From NCBI GenBank assembly GCA_002449765.1, contig DJXN01000002.1, forward strand, positions 248,001 through 312,000: a DNA stretch of 64,000 nucleotides, given 5' to 3'. How positions within the stretch are numbered: the first letter of the stretch is position 1; each line of letters begins with the position of its first letter. The translations under genes were made by a program, and so were the position numbers. The notes below the pieces were generated by a model that was not told the origin of the DNA, did not search any database, and saw only the letters and a list, made by a program, of their open reading frames with translations. Source of the stretch: Fibrobacter sp. UBA7003 (lineage in GTDB: Bacteria; Fibrobacterota; Fibrobacteria; Fibrobacterales; Fibrobacteraceae). Positions 7,263 through 16,837 of this stretch are shown here, in pieces.

Positions 7263-8444
7263 CTAATGCCGCTGGTATAGCTCCAGCCCGAATTCAGGCA
7301 TGGCGGCAAGGATATGGTCGAAGATATCCGACTGGATTCCTTCGTAATCTTCCCACACGACCGTATTGGTAAAAGCGTAGATTTCAAGAGGAAGCCCCTG
7401 CGGCGTCGGCTCCAGCTGGCGCGTCATGAGCGTCAAATTCTGGGCTATCGTCCCGCAAGAACGCAGGTAAGCCGTGCAGTAGGCGCGGAATGTGCCAATG
7501 TTCGTGAGATGACGACTGTTGAGCATCTCGGGTTTGAGAGTTCCCTGGTCCACGCCGAGCAGGTTTGCCTTGGAAGGCTCTCCAGCAATTTCTCGGGTCT
7601 TCTTTTCCAGATACGGAGCCAGAATCTGTATTTTGGATAAGCTTTCAATTTCGGCGGGAGTAAGGAAACGGATGCTCTTCTGGTCAATAAACAGAGACCT
7701 CTTGATGCGTCGAACACCGGAATCCTGCATTCCACGCCAGTTACGGAACGAATTCGTGATGAGGTCGTAGGCTGGGATGACCGAAATCGTATTGTCCCAG
7801 TTGCGCACCTTTACCGAGGTGAGCGTGATGTCCATGACCGTACCGTCGGCATGGTGACGCTCGATTTCGATCCAGTCTCCCTTGCGGAGCAAATCAGAAA
7901 TATTGATTTGCACGCCCGAGACGACCCCCAGGATCGAATCCTTGAAAATGAGCATGAGTACCGTCGCCATCGCACCGAGCGCGGAGAAGATGATGACAGG
8001 GCTCTTGTCCGTCACCTGGCTCACGATGAAGATTGCCGCGATACAGAATAGAGCGACTTTTATCGCCTGGAAAATTCCATGGAGCGGCCTCTTCATTGTC
8101 CGTTCGTTGATGCCGTTGAAATGTTCCACCACATCGAGAACCGAACAGGCGATCGCAAACGAGAGAAGCGTATACCAGATGTTCGCCACCCTGGAACACA
8201 AATCGTAAATCCATCCCTCCGCATCGAAAATCCGCGAGACAGTCGTCGAAAACGCCGTCGCGGGAATCACCTGCAAAAGGCGGGAGGCCACATGCCGCTC
8301 GACCAGGAGTTTGTTGAATGCGCTCGGGTTTTTCTTTGCCCAATGCTTCAGGAGCGGCATAATGACCGCATAGATTGCAAGGTAGAGAAACGCGATTGCC
8401 GAAAGAAGGAAAGCGAGGTTGACGTATTCGTTATCGATAGGCAT
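7263..8444 (-). CDS. MscS-family mechanosensitive channel, YbdG (MscM) type
   Basis: Inner-membrane channel expected to open on hypo-osmotic shock. The 393-aa product has N-terminal transmembrane segments (LAFLLSAIAFLYLAIYAVIM; ANIWYTLLSFAIACSVLDVV; VALFCIAAIFIVSQV). The pore helix and beta domain follow (SALGAMATVLMLIFKDSI, LGVVSGVQINISDLLRKGDWIEIERHHADGTVMDITLTSVKVRNWDNTISVIP). Length and C-terminal extension resemble E. coli YbdG rather than the small MscS. Last gene of a seven-gene minus-strand run, 4 nt after the DUF4261-like gene. Confidence 0.92.
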   Translation of the reverse strand: MPIDNEYVNLAFLLSAIAFLYLAIYAVIMPLLKHWAKKNPSAFNKLLVERHVASRLLQVIPATAFSTTVSRIFDAEGWIYDLCSRVANIWYTLLSFAIACSVLDVVEHFNGINERTMKRPLHGIFQAIKVALFCIAAIFIVSQVTDKSPVIIFSALGAMATVLMLIFKDSILGVVSGVQINISDLLRKGDWIEIERHHADGTVMDITLTSVKVRNWDNTISVIPAYDLITNSFRNWRGMQDSGVRRIKRSLFIDQKSIRFLTPAEIESLSKIQILAPYLEKKTREIAGEPSKANLLGVDQGTLKPEMLNSRHLTNIGTFRAYCTAYLRSCGTIAQNLTLMTRQLEPTPQGLPLEIYAFTNTVVWEDYEGIQSDIFDHILAAMPEFGLELYQRH

Positions 8445-8448
8445 TGTT

Positions 8449-9144
8449 CTACTTCCTTATCAGACGCATGATTCCTTGACGGTTGTATTCTGGGGAATCC
8501 TTCGGAAATGGATTCTTTATTTCGCTACGGAGGACGAAAGCGCCGGATTCTCCCGCATCGATCTCGGTTCCCGACTTCGAGGAAACCTCGCCCGAGAATA
8601 TGGAATCGGCCGCGACCGCAAGGACATCACGGAGCGCATTCTCGGACAAGGCCCCCTTCGCAATACAAAGGTCCGGAGAGTTGAACACTTCAAGTCCAAG
8701 CGTATAGAGCGTATCAGCGTTTTCGACAAAGTTAATCCAGGGATCCATCGGGAATTCGCCATCGCCCAGTTCCTCGCGGAAAGCATCCGCAGTCCAGGCA
8801 GTACCGGAATGCTGCATGTAGACACCGGCCGCGCCGGCAGAAAGCAACTTCAAGATAGCCGTATTCACCATGCGGAGGTCATCGGTATTTTTCAAGGTGC
8901 CAAGCAAGAACAGGAGCGACTTGTGGGAATCGATAGCCGACGCCTCTTCTCCAGAAATGTCCCTGTGTTCCTTAAATATATCCGAGAGTCCCGCGGCAGC
9001 GCCATTTCGGGCAACCTTGAAACTTACGCTGCAGCCGGGGACAAGCAGCGACTTCGCTTCGGGCAATACGGATACTGTATCCGTCAACTTGAAAATCTCG
9101 GAAGCGGGAACCGGAATCGGGAATGCGAGAACGAACTGATTCAT
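8449..9144 (-). CDS. DUF4261-like cytoplasmic protein
   Basis: A 231-aa soluble protein without signal peptide. The central stretch (AAGVYMQHSGTAWTADAFREEL, then DPWINFVENADTLYTLGLEVFNSPDL) resembles DUF4261 proteins, whose function is unknown. My family assignment rests on this pattern alone. It lies 3 nt after the glycosyltransferase stop and 4 nt before the channel gene, so it is co-transcribed with envelope genes. The start MNQFVLAFPIPVP is the only convincing Met. Confidence 0.6.
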   Translation of the reverse strand: MNQFVLAFPIPVPASEIFKLTDTVSVLPEAKSLLVPGCSVSFKVARNGAAAGLSDIFKEHRDISGEEASAIDSHKSLLFLLGTLKNTDDLRMVNTAILKLLSAGAAGVYMQHSGTAWTADAFREELGDGEFPMDPWINFVENADTLYTLGLEVFNSPDLCIAKGALSENALRDVLAVAADSIFSGEVSSKSGTEIDAGESGAFVLRSEIKNPFPKDSPEYNRQGIMRLIRK

Positions 9145-9147
9145 ACT

Positions 9148-10242
9148 TTATCCTCGGGCAAGCAGCCCTTCAACAGCTCCCTGCAACAGGCCCCTTTCTC
9201 CGGGCTTCGGGAGCTTGACTTTTTTCTTGAAAGATTCTTCGAACGACTTGACCGACAACCCGTGTTCCGGAATATGGACGGCATAACCCGCCGAAGCGAG
9301 TTCACGAGCAAGAGCAAGTTGTTCATACTGGCCTGGAGTCGGGACAAAAATGCAGCGAGCCCCCAAAAATGCCATGTCCATCACGGTGCTGTAACCGCCA
9401 CGGCTTATGACCCAGTCGGCATTGCGAACGGCTTCCGCAAAAGCCTCCGTTGGCAGGTGCGTGCAAAAATCGACATTGCCTTCGGTCCAGGAGTTGCGCG
9501 GAACCTGAGGTTTACCGAGAATCATCAGGTGCCGCCCCGGAAGCGCACGCAGTATTTCGTGCAAGCTCGCCTCGAACCGGGAACGAGCGGGTTCCACTCC
9601 CGAAACCACAGCGACGGAACTGTACTGGGCCATACCCGACGGACTCGCCGAGGCTTTGGCCATATCCACGCTAAAACGGGAAAGCGGGCCCACAAACTTG
9701 ACGTTAGGCTCACTACGGGACTGCAAATGCGACAGCGCCCCCGCATAACCGGGAAATTCCGCCACATCGGGAACCCACACTTCATCGAAATGCCGCATGC
9801 GGGCCTCGTGCCAACGGATTCCCACACCTTCGAACGCCGAAAGTGCAGGCGGGAACGCGATTCGCCTCTGATGCGTCATGTAGACATTGTAGGCTTTCTT
9901 CGAATAGAACGCGAAACGGTTATCCGAAAACAGGATATCGTAGCCATGGCGATCGACCATTTCTTCGGCATAGCGGTGCTCGTAGCGCATGACCGCATTC
10001 AAGTGCGCCGTGTTTTTCAGGAGCCACAGCCCCATGTTGGCACCGTATTTCGGATAGACCACGTTGTATCCGGGAGCAAGGCGCTGCCGCAATCCGGGAA
10101 AAACTTCGCGAAAGAAAGCCGCATTCGCCTTGACTACGGCAATTTCCACCTCGGCTCCCTGCGCCATGAACTCCCGTATGACGGGCACGCAACGCGTCGC
10201 ATGCCCCAGCCCCCAATCCAAAGGGGCTACCAGGATTTTCAC
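9148..10242 (-). CDS. GT-B fold glycosyltransferase (MurG/GT28-like)
   Basis: A 364-aa nucleotide-sugar-dependent glycosyltransferase. The N-terminus MKILVAPLDWGLGHATRC is the Gly-rich acceptor-domain loop of GT28/GT1 enzymes. The C-terminal half has the donor-binding motif ADWVISRGGYSTVMDMAFLGARCIFVPTPGQYEQLALARELA, including the conserved Gly-Gly and the E-Q pair near the end. The acceptor is unknown; a glycolipid or surface polysaccharide would fit. ATG at 10242 overlaps the upstream gene's stop by 4 nt, so it is translationally coupled to the GT-C/NPCBM protein. Confidence 0.85.
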   Translation of the reverse strand: MKILVAPLDWGLGHATRCVPVIREFMAQGAEVEIAVVKANAAFFREVFPGLRQRLAPGYNVVYPKYGANMGLWLLKNTAHLNAVMRYEHRYAEEMVDRHGYDILFSDNRFAFYSKKAYNVYMTHQRRIAFPPALSAFEGVGIRWHEARMRHFDEVWVPDVAEFPGYAGALSHLQSRSEPNVKFVGPLSRFSVDMAKASASPSGMAQYSSVAVVSGVEPARSRFEASLHEILRALPGRHLMILGKPQVPRNSWTEGNVDFCTHLPTEAFAEAVRNADWVISRGGYSTVMDMAFLGARCIFVPTPGQYEQLALARELASAGYAVHIPEHGLSVKSFEESFKKKVKLPKPGERGLLQGAVEGLLARG

Positions 10243-12818
10243 CGGGCCTCCAGCCAGGCGTCCGCCCAGTCGCCGTGGTCACAGTCCTTGTTTTCGCCCA
10301 TATCAATACGGAGCACCAGGGAAGTCGCACCACTGATTTCCACGTCAATCTTCTGCTTTTCTGTCGAATACAGCCTCTTGGAACGGAAGACCTCTCGACC
10401 CCCAGCCTCGACAACGAAGGATGCACCGTCGCCACAGGCACTTTCGTCATCCAGCCCGACAACCGCATGCAATACATCGAAATGACGCGGAAGCGTGAAC
10501 TCCAGGACAGAATTCGCATGGCTACCGATTCCGTAGCGGAAGGGTTCTCCGTCAAGTGTCAGCTTGTGATGTTCCACGGACTCGTTGAGCTGCGGCGCGC
10601 CCCAATCCTGGGAGAATCTACCCATCTTGATAGACGAAAGCAACGCCACCGATTCCGATTCGACAAAGAAATCGCGATAAACGGGAAGGGTATCCCCATC
10701 GGGCATGGAGCACGAGAAGAAAGCCCTGTTCATGCCTGCACGCACCTTCGTCGAATCAAGCAGCAGCGAATCCGAATCGACGGTCAAGAGCAATTCTCCG
10801 TAGTGTTCGCCATTGAGCGTGTAGTCACAGGCGATAGATTCCGGGAAATGCTTGTTCAAGACAATCCGGCCACCGGATTGTTCCGACACGATGAAGTTCT
10901 GCGCGTAGTGCGAGACGCCCTTCTTCGAAATAATCTTGTAGATGACCAGCGGATAGCCGAAATCTTTGGAATTCACCAACACGCGCTCGTGCTTGTAGCC
11001 TTCCAGAATCTGGTCAATCTGGTCGGTCGTCTTGAAGCCAACCACACGGCTGTCCCGGTTCACCTTGCCGTAGCCGTCCTGACCACGCACCAGGTAGATG
11101 TTACCGCCGGACTTCTGCATCCATTCCGCAAAGACTTCGGTACTCCAGCCTTCAAAGGTGCGCTCGCTGAAAGCGCTATGCCCTTGCGCAAGCATCTGCC
11201 ACGGGCGCGCATAGATATACACCGAATTCTTGGGAAACTTGGATAGTTCCGTATTCAGGAATTCCTCTTCCCCAAGCAACCTGTTCTTGTAATAGAGCAT
11301 GTTGTTGCGGTAACTCGGGGCATGGTACACCATAAGCCCAAGCGTAAGGAGGCAAGCAAGCCCCATGACAATCGTCGCGGCGGCGTCCTTGCGCATCTTG
11401 GTCGAAAACTCGAGCGCATCATAGAGACCGAGCGCCATCAAGAGAGCAAACATCGGAAGCGCCACCAGCACGTAACGCTGGTTGATATCAATCGTGAACG
11501 TTCCCGACACATTGAACATGATGACAAAAATCTGGAGGCAGAAGAATATGCCCAGGATAAATCCGCGCACATAGCGGCGGAATACAACCATGCGGACAAG
11601 GAGCCAAATCGTCGCCAACAGAAGAATCACAGTGAACGTCGTATAGAACGGGTTCGGGAGGATTCCACCAAAGTTCGGGTCTTGCATCATCTTTACAGGA
11701 CCCTCGAACAGGTTCATGTTCAGCATGACTTCCAAATTGGTTTTCAGGTTGAACCACAGGTTCTCAAACGAGTGCGCCGCATGTTCCCCGCCCTGGAAGT
11801 CGTAGCCGCGATAGGCAGCCATGTTGTTGACGCTGGGCCAGCTCACCGCAATCACGGCGGCAACAAAGGCCGGCAGGCGGTATGGCTTTTCGAGGAAGTA
11901 GCGGTAGTAGTAGAGCGCGAACGGAATAAACGCAAACACCGTCTCTTGGCGGGTCTGCGCAAAGAATCCGAGCAGCGGGACCGTCAGCAAGAAGTGTTTC
12001 CACGTTACCTTATTCGTAGGTACGAACGCATACCACGCCATGAGGAAAGCGAGCAGGCAAATGTAGAGCACTTCGGTAGATGCCGAGCGGGCCTGCAGCA
12101 GGTAAATGGGCATGCCGCCCAAGAACGCGGTCGCCGCCAGCGCGAGCCTGCCGCTCCTGAACCACTTGGAGAGCGCGAGGAAGAACGCGATGAGGCTCAG
12201 GATATAGAACGGGTAGTTCACAAGCAGCGCCGTATCGCGATTCGGTTCCATGAAGTTAAACACGAGCGAATACACGAACCCGAGCGCCTTGCCCTTGAAG
12301 TTGTTCACTTCCGTCTTGCAGTCAAGAACACCGTCGGTCCATACGCCTTCGTTACAGATGCCGCCCGTATGCTGGAAATACATCTGGAGTCCCATCGATT
12401 CCCAGCTCGTCTCGTCGCTCAGCACACGGTGCGTGTTGCTGATGTTGCCGAACATGAACACCGAAAAAAGGATCAGCAGCACTAGCAAACCGCATAAGCT
12501 CTTGCCCTCGGGCAAAAAGCCCTTTATGTTCTTTGCAACGAAGGGCATGTTCACCACGACACCCGCAACCAGCAGAATAAATGTCGAGAGGATGGCGTAG
12601 TAGCCCCAGTCAATATCCCAGCGCCTTGCAAACGAAACGGAAAGGTTATTGAATATGAGGAACGCGGCAAGCATCACGACAAGCGTCGTCGCAAGCATTA
12701 CCGCCTGCGGTTTGCCCAGGCAAAGGGATTTCACCCATTCGCGCAGGGACTCCGCCACCGATTTCCGATTATTCTTTTCTTCTTTTACAACAGTATTTTC
12801 ACTACTCTTTGCACTCAT
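10239..12818 (-). CDS. Polytopic GT-C (GT39/ArnT-like) glycosyltransferase fused to a C-terminal NPCBM domain
   Basis: An 859-aa protein. About a dozen hydrophobic segments between residues 40 and 500 carry the GT-C pattern: early loop NTHRVLSDETSWESMG with acidic residues, then repeated helices such as FLLTVPLLGFFAQTRQETVF. A long extracytoplasmic region follows. The last about 135 residues (SQDWGAPQLNESVEHHKLTL ... GIGSHANSVLEFTLP ... VVGLDDESACGDGASFVVEAGG) are a clear NPCBM carbohydrate-binding module. Such GT-C enzymes use polyprenyl-linked sugars on the outer face of the inner membrane. The attached NPCBM suggests glycan recognition. It shares an ATGA overlap with the next glycosyltransferase. 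Confidence 0.85.
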   Translation of the reverse strand: MSAKSSENTVVKEEKNNRKSVAESLREWVKSLCLGKPQAVMLATTLVVMLAAFLIFNNLSVSFARRWDIDWGYYAILSTFILLVAGVVVNMPFVAKNIKGFLPEGKSLCGLLVLLILFSVFMFGNISNTHRVLSDETSWESMGLQMYFQHTGGICNEGVWTDGVLDCKTEVNNFKGKALGFVYSLVFNFMEPNRDTALLVNYPFYILSLIAFFLALSKWFRSGRLALAATAFLGGMPIYLLQARSASTEVLYICLLAFLMAWYAFVPTNKVTWKHFLLTVPLLGFFAQTRQETVFAFIPFALYYYRYFLEKPYRLPAFVAAVIAVSWPSVNNMAAYRGYDFQGGEHAAHSFENLWFNLKTNLEVMLNMNLFEGPVKMMQDPNFGGILPNPFYTTFTVILLLATIWLLVRMVVFRRYVRGFILGIFFCLQIFVIMFNVSGTFTIDINQRYVLVALPMFALLMALGLYDALEFSTKMRKDAAATIVMGLACLLTLGLMVYHAPSYRNNMLYYKNRLLGEEEFLNTELSKFPKNSVYIYARPWQMLAQGHSAFSERTFEGWSTEVFAEWMQKSGGNIYLVRGQDGYGKVNRDSRVVGFKTTDQIDQILEGYKHERVLVNSKDFGYPLVIYKIISKKGVSHYAQNFIVSEQSGGRIVLNKHFPESIACDYTLNGEHYGELLLTVDSDSLLLDSTKVRAGMNRAFFSCSMPDGDTLPVYRDFFVESESVALLSSIKMGRFSQDWGAPQLNESVEHHKLTLDGEPFRYGIGSHANSVLEFTLPRHFDVLHAVVGLDDESACGDGASFVVEAGGREVFRSKRLYSTEKQKIDVEISGATSLVLRIDMGENKDCDHGDWADAWLEAR

Positions 12819-12839
12819 ACAAATCCTAATGTTTCACTC

Positions 12840-15800
12840 CTAATTTTGTATTCCCAACCGTTCCATCGCAATTTTCTTGCCGGTCTGCACGTCGCTCTTG
12901 CCGCTACCGAGTTTCGGAAGCACGTCAACCTTCACCACGGCACCGGGGAGCATCAGCGGCGGGAGTCCCACCTGCTTGAGCATGTCCTTGACTTCGTCTT
13001 CGGATTTTTCGCCCGCATACACGAGTACGATTTTTTCGCCCTTGGAGCCATCGGGGACAGCTACCGCGAAGTGGTCAATCTCGTCGAACAGCGAGCATTC
13101 CGAAATCTTGAAGTCCACCGACCCGAGGCTCACCATCTCGCCACCGAGTTTCGCGAATCGGCTGTAGCGGTCCACGATCGTCAGGTAGCCGTCCTCATCA
13201 ACATGGCCCTTGTCTCCCGTCTTGTACCAGCGCTTGCCATTGATGACCGCAATCGCCTGCGCAGTCTTTTCCGGATTCTTCAGATAGCCCTTCATGATTT
13301 GGGCTCCACCGATAAGGATAAGGCCGTCCTCGCCCACGCCGAGTTCTTCCATAGTTTCCGGATCCACAATGCGGAACTGCGTTCCCGGAAGCGGAGCGCC
13401 GACGGTACCTGGCTTGTTGCCCTCGATAACCGTCTTGTAGTCATCCATGAGCACGTCCTTCGTGTTCACCGCCGCCACCGGAGTCGTCTCCGTACAACCG
13501 AAACCCTCGAAAATCTCGAGTTTGAACTTGGTACGGTACAGCTGGCGCACATCCTCACGAATCTTCTCGGCGCCGGCGTAAATGCTACGCACATGCGAGA
13601 ACATCAGCGGATGCACAGCTCTGTTCAGGCCCCACATGCGCAAGAACGTGCCCGTGGCCACCATGATAGACACCTTGAACTGGGCGCACATGCGCGACAC
13701 GAGCCTTGCATCCGTCGGGTCGGGGCAAGTCGCCACCGGCACGCCTTCCACAAGGCAAAGCATCGTCGTGATGGAGAACCCGAACGCATGGAACAGCGGG
13801 AGCGAACCGAGGAACACGTCTTCCGCGGTCGGCAGAAGCACGCTTTCGCACTGTTTGATATTGCCCATCAAATTAAGATGCGTGAGTTCCACACCCTTGG
13901 GGCGGCCTTCGGAACCCGAACTGAAAATGATAGTTGCCACGTCATCAAGCGAGACCTTCTTGAAGAAGCGAAGCTCCAGGTACCACGCGGGCAAGAGCAT
14001 CACGCGCAGGAAGTTCTTCACGAGCGTCGACTTGTGCAGCTGCCCCTTCAGATCTTCCATGTAGTAGACCTTGTACTTGTCGAGCAGCACTTCCATCGGG
14101 AGTCCCTTCTGCTTCAACTTCTCGACAAACACGCGGGCCGTGATAATCGTCTTCACGTCGGCCACGCCACAGCAATAATCCATCGTGTCGGGTGTATTCG
14201 TGTAGTTCAGGTTGTAGACGGTTTTGCCCTTGAGGAGGCACGCCATGTTCACGATGATGCCCGGACCGGACGGCGGAATAAGCACGCCCACCTGTTTTTC
14301 GCCCTTCGTGAGTTTTTCAATCATCCCAGCAAACGAAAGAGCAGCAGCGGCGAGCGCATATGCCGAGAGGTGGTTTCCATCCGGGCTGAACACGGCAGGA
14401 CCGCTACCGACACGTTTGGCAGTGCGAATCCAGGCAGAGGCCACCGGACGCAGCTTGCGGATGTAGGTGGTCCACGCGGTAATCGAAAGTTCCTGCACGG
14501 CGCGCTTCACCATCATCGGGCTCGAGTCGAGCGGAAGTTCATCACCAAAGGCAACCGTCACGATTCGTCCGCCGCTATGCACCATGTCCTTGAAGCCGGC
14601 ATCGGCCATGGAATAGCTGCTACCCCACAGGCCCTGCACATAGAACGGCAAAAGTTTCACGCGCGGAACATCCTTGATAGCCGTAGAATAATCCAAACGG
14701 AAGCGGTTCATGTTGCCGGTCGAAGTCATCGCATTTTCGGGGAACATCACCACAGCCTCCCCGCGCAGGAGGGCCTTCCTCGCTTCCTCCATCGCTGGCC
14801 CCGGATTCGAGATATCGAGGTCAATCGTTTCCATCTGCGAAAGCAGCAACTTGACATACCACTTTTCGAAGGGGCGGCGCGTTATGACGAAACGCATCGG
14901 ACGCGGGCTCGCCATCTGGATCATGGCCCAGTCGATATAAGAGATGTGGTTACCTACCAGGAGCACCGGACCTTCCCACGGTATATTCTGCACGCCCGTC
15001 ACCAGGAACTTGTAGTGTATCGAGAGCACGGAGCGCAACAGCTGGCGAAGCAAAGTCTGCGGCATGGCCCAAAGCGCCCAGATTGTCCCCGCAAGGCAGA
15101 CGACCCCGAGGATGAAGAAGAGGTTCATCCGGTCGAATGCGAAATAGCGGATCGCCACAATCGCAAGCACGTCGATAACGATAATGCAAAGGTTCTGCAC
15201 CACGTTCGAAAGCGAAAGCACGTGTCCGGCAGAGCGCGGCTTCGTGTTGTAGAGCATCGTCGCAAACATCGGGAGGGCGAAAATGCCGCCGCTGAACCCG
15301 AGAAGCGCGAACGCGATTGCATTGTAAGGTCTCGGAATGAGCGGGATAAGGAACAGCAGGATCGACGCCCCGGCCGTCCCCATCGGAATCAGGCCCATCT
15401 CGATAAAGTCCTTCGACATACGCATTGCGAAGAAGAACCCCGCAATCAAGCCAATCGCAGCACCGAAAATGGCGTAATTCGCAAGGATATCTTGATTAAA
15501 CAGCGACCCCGAGCTGAACTGGTCCTGGATGACGAACACCATGAGGAATATCATGACCCAGAACATCGCCTGACCGATAATCGCCTGACGGAGCGACCTG
15601 TTCTTCCACGCCTTCGCCATCTTGCGTCGCGCATACTTGGATGACAGGTAATACTTCCAGGGGAATTTGAGGTCCTTGTCGTAAGCTCCGATTGACGGGA
15701 GCCTAACGGCAAAGAAAATAGCGAACAGCTGCAGAGCACCAAGCGTGTAAAGAACCTGCAGAATCATATTTTCGCGGACAGCGAACGCAAGAGCCACGCC

Positions 15801-16253
15801 CGTAAAAATGAGCCCGAGGAAGGTGACAATCATCAAGGTGCCGCTGCCGCCCGCAAGGAACCGCACGCCGACCAGTTCCTTCAGGTAGCCATTCTTGGCC
15901 GGGCTCTGGAACGCCTGCAGGACAAAGAACAGGGCGATTCCCCCGAACATCATGCGGAGGTCATCAAGGTAGGCGCCAGCACAGAACAGGCCCACCACAG
16001 GGAGCGAGAGCAAGGACGTCCACAGGAGGATGCGTTCCTTGGGATACTTGTCCGAAACAAAGCCCGCAGGAGTCAGCAAGAGCACGCAGGGCAACAGGAA
16101 AAGCAAATGGAGCACATAGAACTGCCACGAGCCCGTCGCCGTAAATCCCATACGCGAAAGCACAAGTTCCGTGTAAGCAACCAGCGCAGTCGACACCGCC
16201 ACCTGGGTAAACGCAAGTCCAAAAAACGAAAAGGAGCCCTTGATTTTTTTCAT
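12840..16253 (-). CDS. LplT-type MFS transporter / PlsC acyltransferase / acyl-ACP synthetase fusion (Aas-like)
   Basis: A 1137-aa protein with three fused modules. Residues about 1-410 are an MFS/LplT-like lysophospholipid transporter (FVSDKYPKERILL, QSPAKNGYLKELVG). Residues about 425-620 are a PlsC acyltransferase with the HX4D motif (GNHISYID) and FPENAMTSTG block. Residues about 640-1137 are an AMP-forming acyl-ACP/CoA synthetase (IIFSSGSEGRPKGVELTH, FEGFGCTETTPV, YKTGDKGHVDEDGYLTIVDR). In E. coli these functions are split between LplT and Aas. The fusion would import lysophospholipid and re-acylate it in one polypeptide. Start MKKIKGSFSFFGLAF at 16253. Confidence 0.93.
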   Translation of the reverse strand: MKKIKGSFSFFGLAFTQVAVSTALVAYTELVLSRMGFTATGSWQFYVLHLLFLLPCVLLLTPAGFVSDKYPKERILLWTSLLSLPVVGLFCAGAYLDDLRMMFGGIALFFVLQAFQSPAKNGYLKELVGVRFLAGGSGTLMIVTFLGLIFTGVALAFAVRENMILQVLYTLGALQLFAIFFAVRLPSIGAYDKDLKFPWKYYLSSKYARRKMAKAWKNRSLRQAIIGQAMFWVMIFLMVFVIQDQFSSGSLFNQDILANYAIFGAAIGLIAGFFFAMRMSKDFIEMGLIPMGTAGASILLFLIPLIPRPYNAIAFALLGFSGGIFALPMFATMLYNTKPRSAGHVLSLSNVVQNLCIIVIDVLAIVAIRYFAFDRMNLFFILGVVCLAGTIWALWAMPQTLLRQLLRSVLSIHYKFLVTGVQNIPWEGPVLLVGNHISYIDWAMIQMASPRPMRFVITRRPFEKWYVKLLLSQMETIDLDISNPGPAMEEARKALLRGEAVVMFPENAMTSTGNMNRFRLDYSTAIKDVPRVKLLPFYVQGLWGSSYSMADAGFKDMVHSGGRIVTVAFGDELPLDSSPMMVKRAVQELSITAWTTYIRKLRPVASAWIRTAKRVGSGPAVFSPDGNHLSAYALAAAALSFAGMIEKLTKGEKQVGVLIPPSGPGIIVNMACLLKGKTVYNLNYTNTPDTMDYCCGVADVKTIITARVFVEKLKQKGLPMEVLLDKYKVYYMEDLKGQLHKSTLVKNFLRVMLLPAWYLELRFFKKVSLDDVATIIFSSGSEGRPKGVELTHLNLMGNIKQCESVLLPTAEDVFLGSLPLFHAFGFSITTMLCLVEGVPVATCPDPTDARLVSRMCAQFKVSIMVATGTFLRMWGLNRAVHPLMFSHVRSIYAGAEKIREDVRQLYRTKFKLEIFEGFGCTETTPVAAVNTKDVLMDDYKTVIEGNKPGTVGAPLPGTQFRIVDPETMEELGVGEDGLILIGGAQIMKGYLKNPEKTAQAIAVINGKRWYKTGDKGHVDEDGYLTIVDRYSRFAKLGGEMVSLGSVDFKISECSLFDEIDHFAVAVPDGSKGEKIVLVYAGEKSEDEVKDMLKQVGLPPLMLPGAVVKVDVLPKLGSGKSDVQTGKKIAMERLGIQN

Positions 16254-16287
16254 TTCGGCAATCCCCCGAAGTTAAAAATGTTGTGCG

Positions 16288-16836
16288 CTAAAGGCCGTTC
16301 CCCTTGAGCAGTTCGACATAGTCATCCCCTTCCTCACCCACCAGGATTTTCACCTTGAGGTTCTTGTCGACAACTATCGTCTTTGGAAGAGTGATGTTCT
16401 GGCCCGCTTTGATGAGTCCAAAACCTTCCGTCATCCGTCCAAATGGATCGGTAATGGCGGGAAGCTTGTCGGCAGAAATCTTTTGAAGGAACGACAGCAC
16501 CTTGGAAGGTTCCTTTTCGCCCACATTCACCAACACGATTCCCGTTTTCGCCTGCGCAAGTTCAGCCTGATGAGCAACAATCTGCTTCAGCCCCGCACGG
16601 CACGGGACACACCACGTAGCGAAATACACCAGCGCGACACGGTCATACTTTTGCACCAGACGTTGAAGGTGAGTCCTCGTGAAAGGCGTATTATCATTCT
16701 TGAGTTCACGCACGGCAAACCACGGGACCGAATCCTTTATCTCAGCCGGGAGAGGCAATTTCTGGGAATCGGCAGCAAAAGACGCCGGAGCAAAGAATGC
16801 AGCAAGAACCAAGAACACCACAAACAGCTTTTTCAT
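16288..16836 (-). CDS. Periplasmic TlpA/ResA-like thioredoxin
   Basis: A 182-aa exported protein with a signal peptide (MKKLFVVFLVLAAFFAPASFA) and a thioredoxin fold carrying the redox motif WCVPC in YFATWCVPCRAGLKQIV. A conserved cis-Pro region follows (NITLPKTIVVDKN). It probably reduces or shuffles thiols in the periplasm. The ATG at 16836 is chosen over the one 4 codons upstream because GAGG lies just before it and it follows the previous stop by one nucleotide. It is co-transcribed with the lipoprotein upstream. Confidence 0.85.
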   Translation of the reverse strand: MKKLFVVFLVLAAFFAPASFAADSQKLPLPAEIKDSVPWFAVRELKNDNTPFTRTHLQRLVQKYDRVALVYFATWCVPCRAGLKQIVAHQAELAQAKTGIVLVNVGEKEPSKVLSFLQKISADKLPAITDPFGRMTEGFGLIKAGQNITLPKTIVVDKNLKVKILVGEEGDDYVELLKGNGL

Positions 16837-16837
16837 A

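Noticed and set aside
8419..10485. 688-codon plus-strand open frame
   Set aside because: It lies antisense to three recognisable minus-strand genes, and its composition (Arg/His-rich) is the usual shadow of GC-rich genes.
12846..15644. 932-codon plus-strand open frame
   Set aside because: It is antisense to the LplT-PlsC-Aas fusion; His/Arg-rich shadow without motifs.
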